DNA of 64,000 nucleotides, from positions 2,294,001 to 2,358,000 of the forward strand of contig CANTUV010000009.1 in NCBI GenBank assembly GCA_947685225.1, written 5' to 3'. Below are positions 14,201 through 26,734 of this stretch, piece after piece. Positions within the stretch are counted from its first letter, which is position 1. The number at the start of each line of letters is the position of its first letter. The translations under genes were made by a program, and so were the position numbers. The notes below the pieces were generated by a model, which was given only the letters and a program-made list of their open reading frames with translations, was not told the origin of the DNA and ran no database searches. This DNA is from Garcia nutans. Lineage: Eukaryota; Streptophyta; Magnoliopsida; Malpighiales; Euphorbiaceae.

Positions 14201-14507
14201 GCCCCATATTTTAAGCCCAATGATAATATGAGAATAAAAATATGGCCCTCTTTCAAAAACTACTTATGATGGTATGGCTTTTCAAATTAATTTAGTATCT
14301 AAGTGACTGGAGATGGGTATGTGGAACATAATGGTAGTTGATATTTTCTGCAAACCTAGCACTATGGTTGTTTATTTATGTAATGAAATATTTTAGGGAT
14401 TTTGTGCCTTGTTGAGGCAGGTCATGAGATGAACCATCAGCCAAAAATAATTTGATAACTTTCGCTTTTTTTTTTTTCTTTCCCAAATCCTCTATATAAA
14501 TTATGTG

Positions 14508-14547
<40 letters not shown>

Positions 14548-17500
14548 GCTAGGTGTTCATTTCTTTTTCCAAGTTCAAATAATCTTAGAACTGTCCCAAA
14601 AGTACCTTTGATTTTATCCAGTTGCAATTGATTGAAACCGCTAGGGATTTATTATTGCAAAAGTTAATTTCATTCTACTTGTTTAATGTTTGAAATTCCT
14701 CTTATCATGGTCACCCTGTCTCATTTACTGAAACTAAATATTATCTCTCATAACTTATTTTGTATGGCTTTATAGGGATTTGCTATACCAAAGGAATCTC
14801 AGAGCAAGGTTGCAGAGTTCAATTTTCATGGGACTCCTGCACAACTTAGGCATGGTGATGTGGTTATAGCTGCTATTACTAGTTGCACTAATACCTCAAA
14901 TCCTAGTGTAATGCTTGGAGCTGCTTTGGTTGCAAAAAAAGCTCATGAACTGGGACTGGAGGTTTGCTCTCTTCATTTAAATCTTGTGCTTCTGTCAGTG
15001 TATATTGACTGTTTTGATTAGCAACAGAAACAATAAAAATAAACAACTACAGCATCAAAAGGGTACAATGGTTCCCAGAGGTTTTCTCAATTGATTAGAC
15101 TGGAAGTCTGGAACAGAAGTGCATTATTATTGCTTTCTTGAGAGCTAATTCTCAGATTTTTGTTATCTTGCAAATCTAATTACTAATTTTGGTTTAAAGA
15201 CCGGGCTCTCTAATTCATTGTTCTCTTTTGTGAATCAAACTTACGGATATGAGAAACCCTTGTAGAACTACAGAAAATTGCCAACAACTTAAGATTAAAG
15301 GATTCCTTTATAATTTCCTTTTGTTTTTTCTGTTTTTGTTTTTACCTCTCAGAATTTAGGAGTTGTTATAAGAGTGGATTCTTATCCCCAAAATGTTCGA
15401 ACTCGATAATTTAAAAAATACGGATGTTTTGGAACATCTCCATTTCTTGGCATCCTTTGGAATTTGTTTTCCAGTTTTCAGAGTCCTTGTTTTGATTTAG
15501 ATGGGGATTATCTTGAGTAGTGAGCATATCTGTGAATTGATTGACTTGTGAAAAGAGTGTTGATTTTATTTGAACTGTTTTGTGCTTTTTTTTTTATTTT
15601 AATATCAGGTGAAGCCTTGGATTAAAACAAGTCTGGCTCCAGGTTCTGGGGTTGTGACCAAATACTTGGAAAAAAGGTACTTTCATAGTTCCTTATCTTA
15701 AAATTTTAAGCAGCATTTGTAATATACTTCTAAGTTGTGTACTACATTTGCAGTGGCCTGCAGAAGTATTTGAATCAGTTAGGGTTCCACATAGTTGGTT
15801 ATGGATGCACTACTTGCATTGGTAATTCAGGCGATATTCATGAAGCAGTGGCATCAGCTATAGCTGAAAATGGTAAATTTTTTCATGTGTAATGCTTCTT
15901 AACTCTGCAAGGTCTGATTTTGAGTATCAGATCAGGCTTAGTTTGTCCAAACCACTGATAAAGACACTGATGGCCAGCATGAAACTAGTCAAATATATAT
16001 GATTTGCATCCCAGGGAATAATGCTGGGGCTTTAATTTAGCTGTAAATAGAGCTTAATGGAGAAATGGATTTCTAGTTGACTTTTAACTGGTTTTGAATT
16101 TGAGACTCCTAGTTTTGAGTTTTGGTCAAATTTAAGTTTAAGTAATGTGTTTTAGTTATTGCTTACAACAATATTTCAACTGATAATTTTTACTGATTTT
16201 GTATTTTTACAGATTTAGTGGCAGCAGCTGTGTTGTCTGGGAATAGGAATTTTGAGGGTCGTGTACATCCTTTAACAAGAGCTAATTATCTTGCCTCCCC
16301 TCCGCTTGTGGTTGCCTATGCACTTGCTGGAACGGTATTCAGCTCATAAGTTTTTTAACATACTGGCACTTGTGTGTTAATGTTGCCATTCACATACTAT
16401 GCATATCATACATGTTAGATGCTGTCTGACTAGCATTCATCTTATGAGGTTGCTGATTTAATCTAGAAATTAAGTATTTGGAGGGGCAATGCTGCAGGTA
16501 GATATTGATTTTGAAACAGAACCAATTGGGGTAGGAAAAGATGGAAAGCAGGTATTTTTCGGGGATATTTGGCCATCCAATGAAGAAGTTGCTGAAGTAA
16601 GCTATTTTAGCATTCTATGATTCGCTTCTAGCCAGACATTTAGGCTAAAAGATCAGGTTTCTTATGTTTTCTGTTCATATATGGGCCACAGGTTGTACAA
16701 TCAAGTGTGCTGCCCGATATGTTCAAGGCTACTTATGATGCCATCACTAAAGGAAATCCCATGTGGAACCACCTATCTGTACCTTCTGGCACTCTGTATT
16801 CATGGGATCCAGCATCAACATACATTCATGAGCCACCGTATTTCAAAAGCATGACCATGTCGCCTCCCGGACCACATGGTGTGAAAGATGCTTACTGCTT
16901 GCTCAATTTTGGGGATAGTATCACAACTGATCACATTTCACCAGCTGGTAGCATCCACAAAGATAGTCCTGCTGCCAGATACCTCATGGAACGTGGTGTT
17001 GATCGAAGGGACTTCAACTCATACGGAAGTCGTCGTGGTAACGATGAGGTGATGGCAAGGGGCACCTTTGCCAACATTCGTATTGTCAACAAACTGTTAG
17101 GAGGAGAAGTTGGACCTAAGACAATTCATATTCCCAGTGGAGAGAAACTGTCTGTTTTTGATGTGGCCATGGTAATTTCTTTTAATCTATCTTCTTTCTT
17201 TGTATTCAAGAAAAAAGCTTTGCCTAGCAAATCCAAAAAACAATTTAAAATAAGTTTGTAACTGAACAAAGAATAACAGTACAAGGGAGAATCATTTGTG
17301 CAAATAAGTAGTGTCTTAGGCATCACACATTCATTCATGCCTAGGTTTGCTCTTGATGCCATGCAGGGTAAACATAATTTTCCTTTTAGCATTTAACCTA
17401 GTAGATGACCTGAATTTGAAACATCGAGTTTAGAATATGTGCTTTTTAGGTATCAATACCAGTTTAAAGAATTAAATTAACAAGATTGTTTTTCTTTTGT

Positions 17501-18154
17501 TGATGCTGTCGTGATCTCATATTAGTTGCAATTTTTGTTTTTCTGCTTTCAATTACCAGAGGTACAAGAGTGAGGGACATGACACAGTTATCTTGGCTGG
17601 TGCTGAGTATGGAAGTGGAAGTTCCCGTGATTGGGCTGCCAAGGGTCCAATGCTATTGGTAGAGACTTTGCAGTGTCATAATTCATCCAATTTCCTGATT
17701 TTTTAAGCTTTAGCAGTAACTTTTAATTAGTTATTTTCCAGGGTGTACAAGCAGTGATAGCAAAGAGTTTTGAGCGAATTCATCGAAGTAATTTGGTGGG
17801 CATGGGTATTATTCCATTATGTTTTAAGCCTGGTGAGGATGCTGAAACTCTTGGATTGACTGGCCATGAACGCTACAGCATCAATCTTCCAAGCAGTGTT
17901 AGTGAAATTAGACCTGGTCAAGATGTTACAGTGGTGACAGACAATGGCAAATCATTCTCATGTACCTTGCGATTTGATACAGAGGTATAGCACAATTCAA
18001 TCATGTCGTACTTTCGATCACTCTAATAAATGCCTCAATTCCTCTTGAAATCATTTTACCTACGCCATGCTCTGTGCAGGTCGAACTGGCATATTTTGAT
18101 CATGGAGGTATTTTGCAATATGTCATTAGGAACCTGATTCATGCAAAACATTGA
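11225..18154 (+). CDS. ACO: Aconitate hydratase, cytosolic type (20 exons)
   Basis: This gene interconverts citrate and isocitrate through a [4Fe-4S] centre, in the citrate/glyoxylate pathways. Exons: 11225-11228, 11338-11442, 11810-11970, 12093-12185, 12334-12519, 12650-12811, 13000-13144, 13255-13397, 13474-13530, 13661-13740, 13846-13921, 14776-14961, 15609-15676, 15754-15872, 16213-16334, 16498-16596, 16692-17171, 17560-17658, 17742-17984, 18080-18154. All introns are GT-AG. The joined frame is 2703 nt, 900 residues, with no lesion. The cluster ligands are Cys441 (SCTNTS), Cys507 and Cys510 (GCTTCIGN), spaced as Cys437/503/506 of human IRP1. The swivel domain has [13 protein letters not shown]. 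The start gives [11 protein letters not shown] with no transit peptide, and no in-frame upstream extension was seen, so the product is of the cytosolic ~900-residue type. The first coding exon holds only ATG plus one base. The 5' leader near 11130-11150 is CT-rich. Confidence 0.96.
14507..14547. repeat. (TA)n(CA)n microsatellite in an aconitase intron
   Basis: A run of TA dinucleotides passes directly into CA dinucleotides inside the long intron 13922-14775 of the aconitase gene. A second TA run lies in the intron at about 12290-12310. Both should be length-polymorphic. Confidence 0.85.
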
Positions 18155-18589
18155 AATGGCAATAGACAGTGGCCCAATTGGCAATAAGGTGTGTTTGCAT
18201 CTGCTAAGCAAACGGGTAACAAAAGATCTAACAACATGGGATCTTGCTTTGTTTGTTGCAGAGCCCTGTCATTTTATGAATAAATCAAGGAGTGAGTTGG
18301 GAATACTGGAGCATCGACACAGATATCTAATTCTATATTGAATCAGGTCTCAATCAATATTGACATAAAAACATTCGATTTTGGTTGAAGGCGAAGAAGG
18401 TATCCAGTGCCTCTTATTTGTATCTGAAATTTGTAATTGAACTGATGATTTGTATCTGAAATTTTCATGAATCTTAAAACTGTATTTCAATGCTAATTTA
18501 GTACTATTTGATCTTTATTTGAAAAACTGGTATCATCCAGTACTTCTGGCTAATAAGCAGCAATTATCTTGAATTATTATAAGGTACAT

Positions 18590-18710
18590 GGTTGAATCTC
18601 TGACTTTTTACATTATGATTGAATCTCAGACTACTTGCATTATGATTGAATCTCAGACTACTTGCATTATAATTGAATCTCAGACTACTTGCATTATGAT
18701 TGAAATTATA
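18590..18710. repeat. 27-bp tandem repeat, about 4.5 copies
   Basis: The unit GATTGAATCTCAGACTACTT plus GCATTAT is repeated at 18590-18616 (diverged), 18617-18643, 18644-18670 and 18671-18697, with a partial copy after that. The middle three copies are nearly identical. It lies about 440 bp downstream of the aconitase stop codon. Confidence 0.9.
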
Positions 18711-19190
18711 ATAATTTTTATTCTCTCTACTCTCAAATAGGCAATTCAAGAAGGTTATGTTTGAATTAAAACACCATTATTGTAATGTTGTAGTTTGTTA
18801 AGCACCCTTTAGTATTCAATTTCTCCAAGTAGAACTTTGATAAAAATGCAAGAAATTTTGCATATGAAACTAGCATTTCTACCCTATTTGACTCATTTTC
18901 TATTTCAGTTACTATCATCAATAAAATTTCATCTGACTTTTGATGCATAAATCTTCAGGATAGTTGTAATAATCTTTTTATCATTTCTCTTTGAAGAAAA
19001 ATTATTTTTTTTTCACTATTTTCGTAGAATTAAATTGACTTTTATTTATTTAGAAAAAAAAAAAGACGACTTCCATTGAATTTAAAGCATACTTTAAAAG
19101 TAACCCCATCTGCACAATATCTGCCTTCCATAACGATATTTTTCCAGAAACTAAACTCTTAAATCTAAAATTTTCAATGTTATACTTCAC

Positions 19191-19368
19191 TTTTCATTTC
19201 ATTAAAATTAAAAAATATTAATTATTTTATTATGAATATAAATTTATATATTATTTTTCTATTATACTTCTACTTTCATTTTTCATTTCATTAAAATTAA
19301 AAAATATTAATTATTTTATTATAAATATAAATTTATATATTATTTTTCTATTATACTTCTACTTTAAT
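19191..19368. repeat. Tandem duplication of an 89-bp AT-rich unit
   Basis: The segment beginning TTTTCATTTCATTAAAATTA at 19191 is repeated at 19280 with only an occasional difference (for example ATGAATA against ATAAATA). The near identity indicates a recent local duplication. There is no coding potential. Confidence 0.9.
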
Positions 19369-20782
19369 ATAAAATACATTTAATAAATATTATTAAATAA
19401 ATATATTATAAAAAATTATACGATAACTAATTTATTAAAATAGTAAGTGATTTATAATTTAAAATAATAAAAAAAAGAAAGATAAATCTATTTTTATGGA
19501 AAAAAATAAAGACAAATTTAATTTTATGGCACGAAAGGAGAATCAATTACTTCATTATATAAGTCTTTCCTATTTGAGTTTTAGATTCTCCAAATTCAGC
19601 TCAATAACATTTCCAGCAAGCAAACTGTCAAAATTCCATTTTCTATAAAAGTGCCAAATAATAAACACACTTTTTCTTTTTTATTGATTAATATAAATTC
19701 CTATTATATTCCTATTTAATGATATTTATTAAAAAATTTAATAAATACAATAACAAAGTAAAAAATAAAATTAAAAAACATGTAAATATATATTTTTAAT
19801 AAAAATATCTAATTTATTTCTTTTTATTTTTTCTGAAATAAAAGCTTACATTTCAATAAAAATAACAACTTTTAATTCTTTTGAAGTAAAAAAATGTATG
19901 AAAAATATACACTTGTAGTTTGTTGGCTGTAGTAGAACTACCAAAACAAAGCCTTTATTGTACATAAAATTTTGAACGTAAAAATAAAAACCATGTTTAG
20001 ATTAATAAGACCACAAAAAATAATAGGAGATTTTTATCTATTTGTCTATTACAGGCATTTATTAAAGAAAAAAACAAATATTATCTCAATTACAAAATCA
20101 GGACATGGGAGTGTTTCTATACCAGCAATTCAAATGCCCAACCGATTTATTCTGCGACCTCAAAAGCTATGTTGTCTTCAAATAAAAAAAGCTCCAAAGT
20201 CCCAACAGTGGAATATTAAAATTTATAGCTGGAGGGTGCTCAGCTGTATACAGGAAGATTACAAGTTGACTCGAAGCTCTTTAATGCTGGAGCTCTCTCT
20301 CCAGAGGGAAAAATTACAATTGAGATGTTTAGTCATATAATTCACTGCAAAAAGAAATATTCAGAACAAAAAATTTGATTCTTGCAGTGCATACACTGGA
20401 AAATTATAACTGAAATGCTATGAGAAATAAGACTAAGATACCGAAGAAGGTTTTATGCTTAATTCGCCAACTAGTTTTCCTGTAGAACTCTTATGTAGAA
20501 TCAAGCCAACTGCGATTCTTAGTCTCAGAAGTTACAGCTTTAGTTAGTTGCTCATTCATTTTAGAAACAAAAGAATTATTACCATCATACATACACAAAA
20601 TGTAGCTTCACAAAAATTGTCAGCTCGACTGTTGACGTTCTTCATTATTACTACCAGTTTATCCAGTCAGTGTGAATCAATACAAATAATGACAATAAAT
20701 GGCAGCAAATTATAAAATACTGCATAAAATAAGGTAGTTAATAGCCTATTTTGGGAACTTGGAATCACCTTAAGGACTAGTT

Positions 20783-22755
20783 TCAAGCTTTGTATTCGTA
20801 CACACGCATCCACTTAGTAGCTGACCACTTATTCCCCATAATCACAGGGCAACCACCTGAAAAGACGACAAATTGAACTTACCAACCATTTAACATTGTA
20901 CACTGAATCCAGTAAGAAATGAACTAGCTGCATTGAACATATCTAGTCTTTTAATAATGCTAAGGGAAATCAGCAAATATAAAACTGAAACCTAACCGCA
21001 TAGAAGAGTTGCTGGTAACTGTAACTAACCATGCAAACTTGAAGGATCCGCAGTGGCATCAGGTTTCATGCTCCAGAAAAGTAATGCATCACCCATCTTT
21101 GGTTTAACAGAAAGTCCTTCTTTTCCACATTGAGAGAGCTCATTCCACCAGGGCACAGCACTAAAGTTCCCTTTGGCAGCAGGAAACACCGTCTCACCCC
21201 CTTCTTCAACATCTGAGCTGCATACAGTGGTGAAAAGGAAATATTACAGAAAGAAACAAAGATGACTTGTATAAAATCCATTTGAATCAGAAATACTCTC
21301 ACTTACAGGTACATGAGAAGAGTAGCTATGCGTTGGCCCCCATTTTTGGTGTTGAACTCATCCATAAAGTAGTCAAAGTGAGGCTCATATTTCTGCCCAA
21401 CTTCATAGTGGAGAACTTGGAGACCTTCCCCATGTTCTGTAATTTGCAATGGCTTAGGTAAAAAACTAATGAATTGTAAACTATGACCTAATGAAAATAG
21501 ACATCAGAAGGAAACCTGCAAAATTGCAAGAGAATGTAGCATTTGAAACCCATAATTTCTAGCTTAAATAATCTTATCTTTCTGTGAACATGTGATAAAA
21601 TGAAGTCAAATATAGCATATCCAAGAACTTGTATTGAATCTAGCTCATGTCAACTCTAATTTTGCTTTATGTTGATTATCTCTGTATCCAATAAAAAAGT
21701 GGGGCAATCGATGCCTTCCTCTTATTGTGCTTGGTCACAGTTGAGTGGATCACTGGCAAGTGTGGTCATGATGGCGGGACCATTAAGTTGAGGCTATGAA
21801 GTAAATAACGGCAACATTTTCTGCTGATCACTATGACTTGACTTACTAATAGTTAATAAAGAGAAAAAATCAGCAAACTGCATAGTGCATACCTACAGGT
21901 ATGAAAGTGAAATCAGCAATCCTTTTCTCAATGTCCCTGATCTTTTTGTCACGGCCTCTAGGAAGGAATGTACCAGAACTTGTTCGCACTCTGCATCATA
22001 AAAATTTGGAATATAAGCAAAGGTAGCACAAGATGAAAAGACATGCAAAAATTGAAAACTTCCATCCACAAAATTGAACTAGCACAAGCAAAGACATGAA
22101 AAAAAATCTCACCTACTATCTTTACTCTTTCCAGTTTCACCATCTACAACTGTTGACTTTTGCATATGAGGCTTGGCAAGATTGATAAGGTAATTACACT
22201 CCTCTTTCGTCTACCAAAAATAAACAAACCATATATAGTAGCCATTATATTTGATTGAGTTTTAATTTAAAAGTTTAATAAAAGAAAATACTAACCAACA
22301 ACAATTGAATATGAAAAGAAACTTGGGAGCTTAAATAAAAGCTAGTCTTTGAGGTAAACAAATGGCAACAGTCATGCATAATTTTCAAATTTCATTATAA
22401 TTTAGGCTATACATGATTGGATCCAAATATAAATAAAACCCAACTGAACTAAATAAGAAATCCCATCAAACCGCATTGAATATGGCATGTTTTTGCCAAT
22501 CCAGGAAACATAGAAGAACGCAAAAACACCGTTGAGAAGCACAAAATTTTAAGCAAAACCCAAAATTCACTGGCCAAAACCCGCATAAACATGAAAATAA
22601 CAAAAATAAAATAATTTAAAATAAAACAAAATTAGAACTTACCAAAAAATTATGATAGATAAAAGCCCGAGGTTCCCAAGAGATCACCTCAGCCCAGCGC
22701 TCTCCATTCCCATAATCTCCTCCACTTCTGTAAATTACAAACATAATAAAACCAA

Positions 22756-22789
<34 letters not shown>

Positions 22790-23043
22790 ATAATAATAAT
22801 AATCACGCCAATTGACATTCGAATCAAACCATAAAAACAAACTTACCTTTCGATTTTATTATGGACGATAGTGCTGAGATCGTTAGGTTTGTGAGAAGAA
22901 TCATCAGAATTGCTAGGAATAGATAGAATTCCAAGAGCGAGAAGAATCAGAATGACGAATGTGAACATTAGAAGCATAGTCAGAATCAGAGTTGAAGATG
23001 ATGATTTTCGAGATGGAATACGAGAGTATCTCCCTTTCGCCAT
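20783..23043 (-). CDS. P4H10: Prolyl 4-hydroxylase, type II membrane protein (7 exons)
   Basis: A 2-oxoglutarate- and Fe(II)-dependent dioxygenase that hydroxylates proline residues of secreted hydroxyproline-rich proteins in the ER/Golgi. Exons on the minus strand: 22847-23043, 22643-22727, 22113-22210, 21893-21990, 21307-21436, 21030-21217, 20783-20856. They join to 870 nt, 289 residues, with GT-AG introns and no lesion. The N-terminus MAKGRYSRIPSRKSS is basic and is followed by one hydrophobic segment (about residues 17-42), a signal anchor typical of plant P4Hs. The iron ligands are H179 and D181 (PHFDYF) and H265 (LHGGCP). Lys275 is the expected 2-oxoglutarate contact. The length and N-terminus fit the Arabidopsis P4H3/P4H10 subgroup; the exact paralogue is a judgement from memory of the family. 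Confidence 0.95.
22755..22803. repeat. (CAA)n(TAA)n microsatellite in prolyl hydroxylase intron 1
   Basis: A run of CAA triplets (interrupted once by CGA) passes into TAA triplets within the first intron (22728-22846) of the prolyl hydroxylase gene. It creates spurious poly-Thr and poly-Cys ORFs on both strands. Confidence 0.9.
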
Positions 23044-23046
23044 TGC

Positions 23047-24017
23047 TAAAAAGCTCTGATTTTAGGTCTGAAGATCGACTGAATTTGGATTTTGAAATCG
23101 ATTTTCTCGGAAAATTTGAGTAAGAATTTTTTTTTAGCAGAGCGAGATCTAGAAGAAGACTCTGTCTCCGTGTCTTAACTTAATGGACGCGCATTCTAGG
23201 TGATTAATAACTAATTAATTAATTAATTAAATTCAAATATATGTTAAATATTGATGTAATAATTTAATTAAATTTTTTATAGTTAAAAATAGAGGTGTGT
23301 AATTTTTGATTTAACCGATCAAATATTTGATTCGGATAATTAATTATATTAAATTTAATATAATGTGGTTCGGTTAAAGAGTTTGAATTAATTTAATTTT
23401 TAATTTAGTTTACAGTTAATCAGTTCGGTTCGATCAGTTAATTATTAATCGAAAATTAAAAATTAATTCTTATTTAATTATTTATTAATTTATTAATTAT
23501 ATTAATTTTTTATTATAAAATAAAGTTATATTTTATTTTTTAATAAATTTTATTTAATTATATTATTTTTTATAATTAATAAAATTGATCGAAATAAAAA
23601 ATCGATCGGTTCAATTAAAAAAAACTAAATTTAAAAAAATTTGATTAAGAATTTAATATGTATATATATATAGATATTGATCAATGTTGATAATTTTAAT
23701 TCTAATTAATAATTATTTTATAATCAAACAACTTTTTTTTTTTTTGAAAAAATAATCAAACATGTTATTTAATATAAATTTTTATATTTTTATATTCATT
23801 AACTCTACATTTTGTAACTGATGGATTAATTGTGATCGTTCATTTTATAGTCTATATAAACATGAGCTTATTACTTGCTTGTCTTATTCTTGTATATTAG
23901 AATAAGAGAATTATTTAAGAAGAGTTATTAAATCTTATACATCAATTGAAAATACCTCAATTTGAATTGATGTTCATTTATGACAAGCCGATAATACAAA
24001 AAATAGTAATGTACGCC
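23047..24017. other. Upstream region of the prolyl hydroxylase, AT-rich intergenic
   Basis: The first 150 bases are the probable 5' UTR and promoter of the minus-strand prolyl hydroxylase. From about 23290 to 23650 the sequence is rich in words such as GGTTCGGTT, TTCGGTTCGATC and, at the far side, ATCGATCGGTTCAATT. This is the style of a decayed non-autonomous DNA transposon, but I could not fix its ends. No gene was seen. Confidence 0.5.
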
Positions 24018-24020
24018 TAA

Positions 24021-25153
24021 GACCTTTTTTGGATGGTGATTTTTCATAATTTTGGATAGTATGATATGGTTCAATTTTATGATTTTTTTTTACTTTCAAT
24101 TCCATGGTATATTTTCCATGGTTTTTCATGGATTAAAAATTATAATTTTTGCTAAGGTTTTTAAACTACTAAATTAGTGGTTTCCCATGATTTAAATATT
24201 TTCTCTTCTAAAAATACCCTCAACAAGTATTAAAATTTCGAATTAATCTTCTAATCTAATAATCTTTCTTTATTCTCATCACATTCATTCTCTAAAAATT
24301 AATAAATTATAATAATGGAATTAATTATCAACTATAAAAAATAATTATAGTTAACAATTGAAATTAATTATTTATAAAAATAAATAATCGACTATAAAAA
24401 TAAATTTAATATTATTTAATATGAATTTTGTCTTTAATTAAAATTAATTATTAATTATAAAAATAAATTTAATATTATTTTATATAAATTTTAATTGAAG
24501 CTAATATTTCAATGGTTTTAATTTAAATATCGTTTTACAATATTTTATTCATATTAAAAAACTAATAGTTACCAAGAAAAATACTAATTGCAGTTATTTT
24601 AGAGAGTAATTATTGGACAATCTCTCTTCTATTGGCTAAAAAATATTAATTATAATATCTTTCTTTATAAATGAACTTATAATAAATATTTTTTAGCCAA
24701 TAAAGAGATTGTTCAACAATCACTTTCTAAAATGACTGCAATTAGCATTTCTCTAGCTATCAATATAGCTTTAATTAATAATCTCTCTCTGTTTCTAATA
24801 TTTATACCCTACTAACTTTTTCACTCATTAATAACAACATTAAATATAAATGGAAAATTAGTAAACAATGTTAAAATTTTCTTATATTGTTTAACGTCAA
24901 ATATTTTAGAATAAAATTAGAACCCTTAAATGATATTTAAATTAAAAAAGGTGAAGTATTAATTTTAGTTTGAGGGCATTCTGGTCATTTTAATATTTAT
25001 GCAACCACATCGTACCATTAAACCAAATAAAAATGAGTTAGTTAATCATATTTTAGTATATTATCTTTCCAACATAAAAAATATTATTTACATTATTATG
25101 CCAAATAATATCATATATTAATAAATCATACTATCAATCATCCAAGTAGAGTA
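24021..25153. mobile_element. Tourist-like (PIF/Harbinger) non-autonomous element
   Basis: The element is flanked by TAA on both sides (24018-24020 and 25154-25156), the target duplication of PIF/Harbinger elements. The left end reads GACCTTTTTTGGATGGTGAT. The reverse complement of the right end reads TACTCTACTTGGATGATTGA, so the inverted ends agree over the TTGGATGRT core and are otherwise imperfect. The matching word GATAGTATGAT lies further in on both sides. The 1.1-kb interior is AT-rich, with no ORF, and contains a separate hairpin MITE. The imperfect ends suggest an old copy. Confidence 0.55.
24575..24753. mobile_element. Mutator-like hairpin MITE
   Basis: The two halves are inverted copies of each other. 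The left arm AGAAAAATACTAATTGCAGT pairs with a right arm whose reverse complement reads GAGAAATGCTAATTGCAGTC. The pairing runs about 70 bases, to TTGGCTAAAAAATATT. The flanks carry TAGTTACCA (24566-24574) and TAGCTATCA (24754-24762), 7 of 9 identical, fitting a 9-bp Mutator-type target duplication. There is no coding capacity. It sits inside the larger Tourist-like element. Confidence 0.7.
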
Positions 25154-25199
25154 TAAAATGTAAAAGACCAACAGATTTTAAGGATAAAAATGCTGAAAA

Positions 25200-26660
25200 A
25201 AAAAGTAAATAACCAAGATGATCAAATGGAGGCAGATACTCTTAAAGAGATCCAAGATATAATCAACCATAAAACCTAAAAGAGGTTCAAGTATCCAAAA
25301 ATAATGATAATTAAAATATTTCAACAAATTATGTCACTGCATCAAAAAAATAAAATTGAAAAGATGTAGTTATTAATAAATTTTTTGCATATGATGTTAT
25401 TATTGATGTTTTAAAACATATGATAATCATGAACTACATCTGTTAAGGATTATAGGAATAGAAATAATTTGCCAAATGAAAAGATATAATCTAGGAAAAA
25501 GTAAATTCATTTTTGAAATTTGAAGTTTTTGGACTGTATTCTAAATACTTAAATGTGTAATACTTATAGGATTCAAATGGTTATTTGTGCAAAAATAAAA
25601 TAAGAAAAAAGAAATTATAAGATATAAATCACAACTAGTTGCAGACAAATTTTTACAAAGATCTAATATTGATTATAAAAAGACATTTTTTTTATGGCAT
25701 ATACTATCGTTTTTGGATATCTTATTAATTGGACAATACGTGAAAAACATAATAGGTACCTAATGGATGTTACTATAATTTATTTATAGACTTACTTGAT
25801 ATTGAAAATCATATATTAAATTTTTTTAAGAATTTAAGATGCATGAATCATATAAATATTCTAGAGAAGATGCTTGAATAAAATTACAAAAATTATTACA
25901 TGGATTAAAATAATCTAGAAATATATGATATAATATTCTCCGTGTTGAAGGAAAAATATAAAAATGATCATATTTGCTCATGAATTTTTATAAAAAATAT
26001 TTGGAACAGAATTTATTATTATTGTCATTGATGATTTAAATATCAATAAAACAAACTACCAATTCTTGGCTTGGGGTTAAGAGTGTTGTTTTTACTACTT
26101 AGGTTCTAGTTTGAATCTTATGCGTTTACCCTCCTCCACATATAATTAATTAAAAAAATACTAATGAAACTCCTAAAGAGTTCTAAATAAACATTGTTTT
26201 ATCTCAACTTATAGATCGAGCATTCAAAAAATGGTTTGTCTATTAATCAACTTATATAAAAAATATCTTGGAATGATTATATATAGATAAAGTATATTTA
26301 TTGAGCATCCCAATAATTGTAGGATCATTATAAGTGAATAATGATCATTTCCATTATTGAGAGAATGATGAAAAATATCATAATCCTAAAATACTATATA
26401 TTCTGATGAAGAATTTGTTAGGATTATTTTATTCAACTAAATTTAAATAACAATTAGTTGAATATACAAATGTAAGATATTTACCTGATCGACATAAAAT
26501 TCGATATCAAAAAAAGATATTTTTTTCATATGTGGAGATATAACTATATCATGATTTAAAAAAAAAAAACTCTAGTTGCTATTTCTTTAAATAACATAAA
26601 AACTATTGCAAACACGAAGCAAGTCAATAATGTATTTGGCTAAGATCATTAATCCATCAA
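25200..26660 (+). pseudogene. Strongly decayed Ty1/copia pol (integrase end, RT, RNase H)
   Basis: Fragments of copia reverse transcriptase can be read in changing frames with many stops. Near 25560-25660 are RYKSQLVADKFLQRSNIDYK and the words before it, matching the usual RYKARLVAQGFSQRPGIDY. Further on, KYKNDHICS with a following FIKN, and near 26260-26340 a stretch resembling YIKKVLERFNMDK. At about 26420-26500, LGLFYSTK and YLPDRHKIRYQK match the GLFY and YLSDPHKARSQTGY parts of copia RNase H. The order is collinear with an intact element. No LTRs were found. This is an old fossil, far more mutated than the copia copies at 39.6 and 48.8 kb. Confidence 0.75.
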
Positions 26661-26734
26661 ATTAAGAAAATGTATGATTTGCTTATTAAAAAAAATTTTA
26701 ACTATATATTATAATTGATTCATGTTGTGCCGGC

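Larger units (their letters stand above)
18155..20782. other. Region between the convergent aconitase and prolyl hydroxylase genes
   Basis: The first few hundred bases are probably the aconitase 3' UTR. Two tandem repeats (18590-18710 and 19191-19366) follow, then AT-rich DNA. The last part, to 20782, is probably the 3' UTR of the prolyl hydroxylase on the minus strand. A 122-codon plus-strand ORF at 19972-20340 has no recognisable domain and runs antisense to that UTR, so it is not called. Confidence 0.6.

Noticed and set aside
19972..20340. 122-codon plus-strand ORF
   Set aside because: No domain; it lies antisense to the probable 3' UTR of the prolyl hydroxylase.
22616..22840. Poly-Thr and poly-Cys ORFs on the two strands
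   Set aside because: Produced by the CAA/TAA microsatellite in intron 1 of the prolyl hydroxylase.
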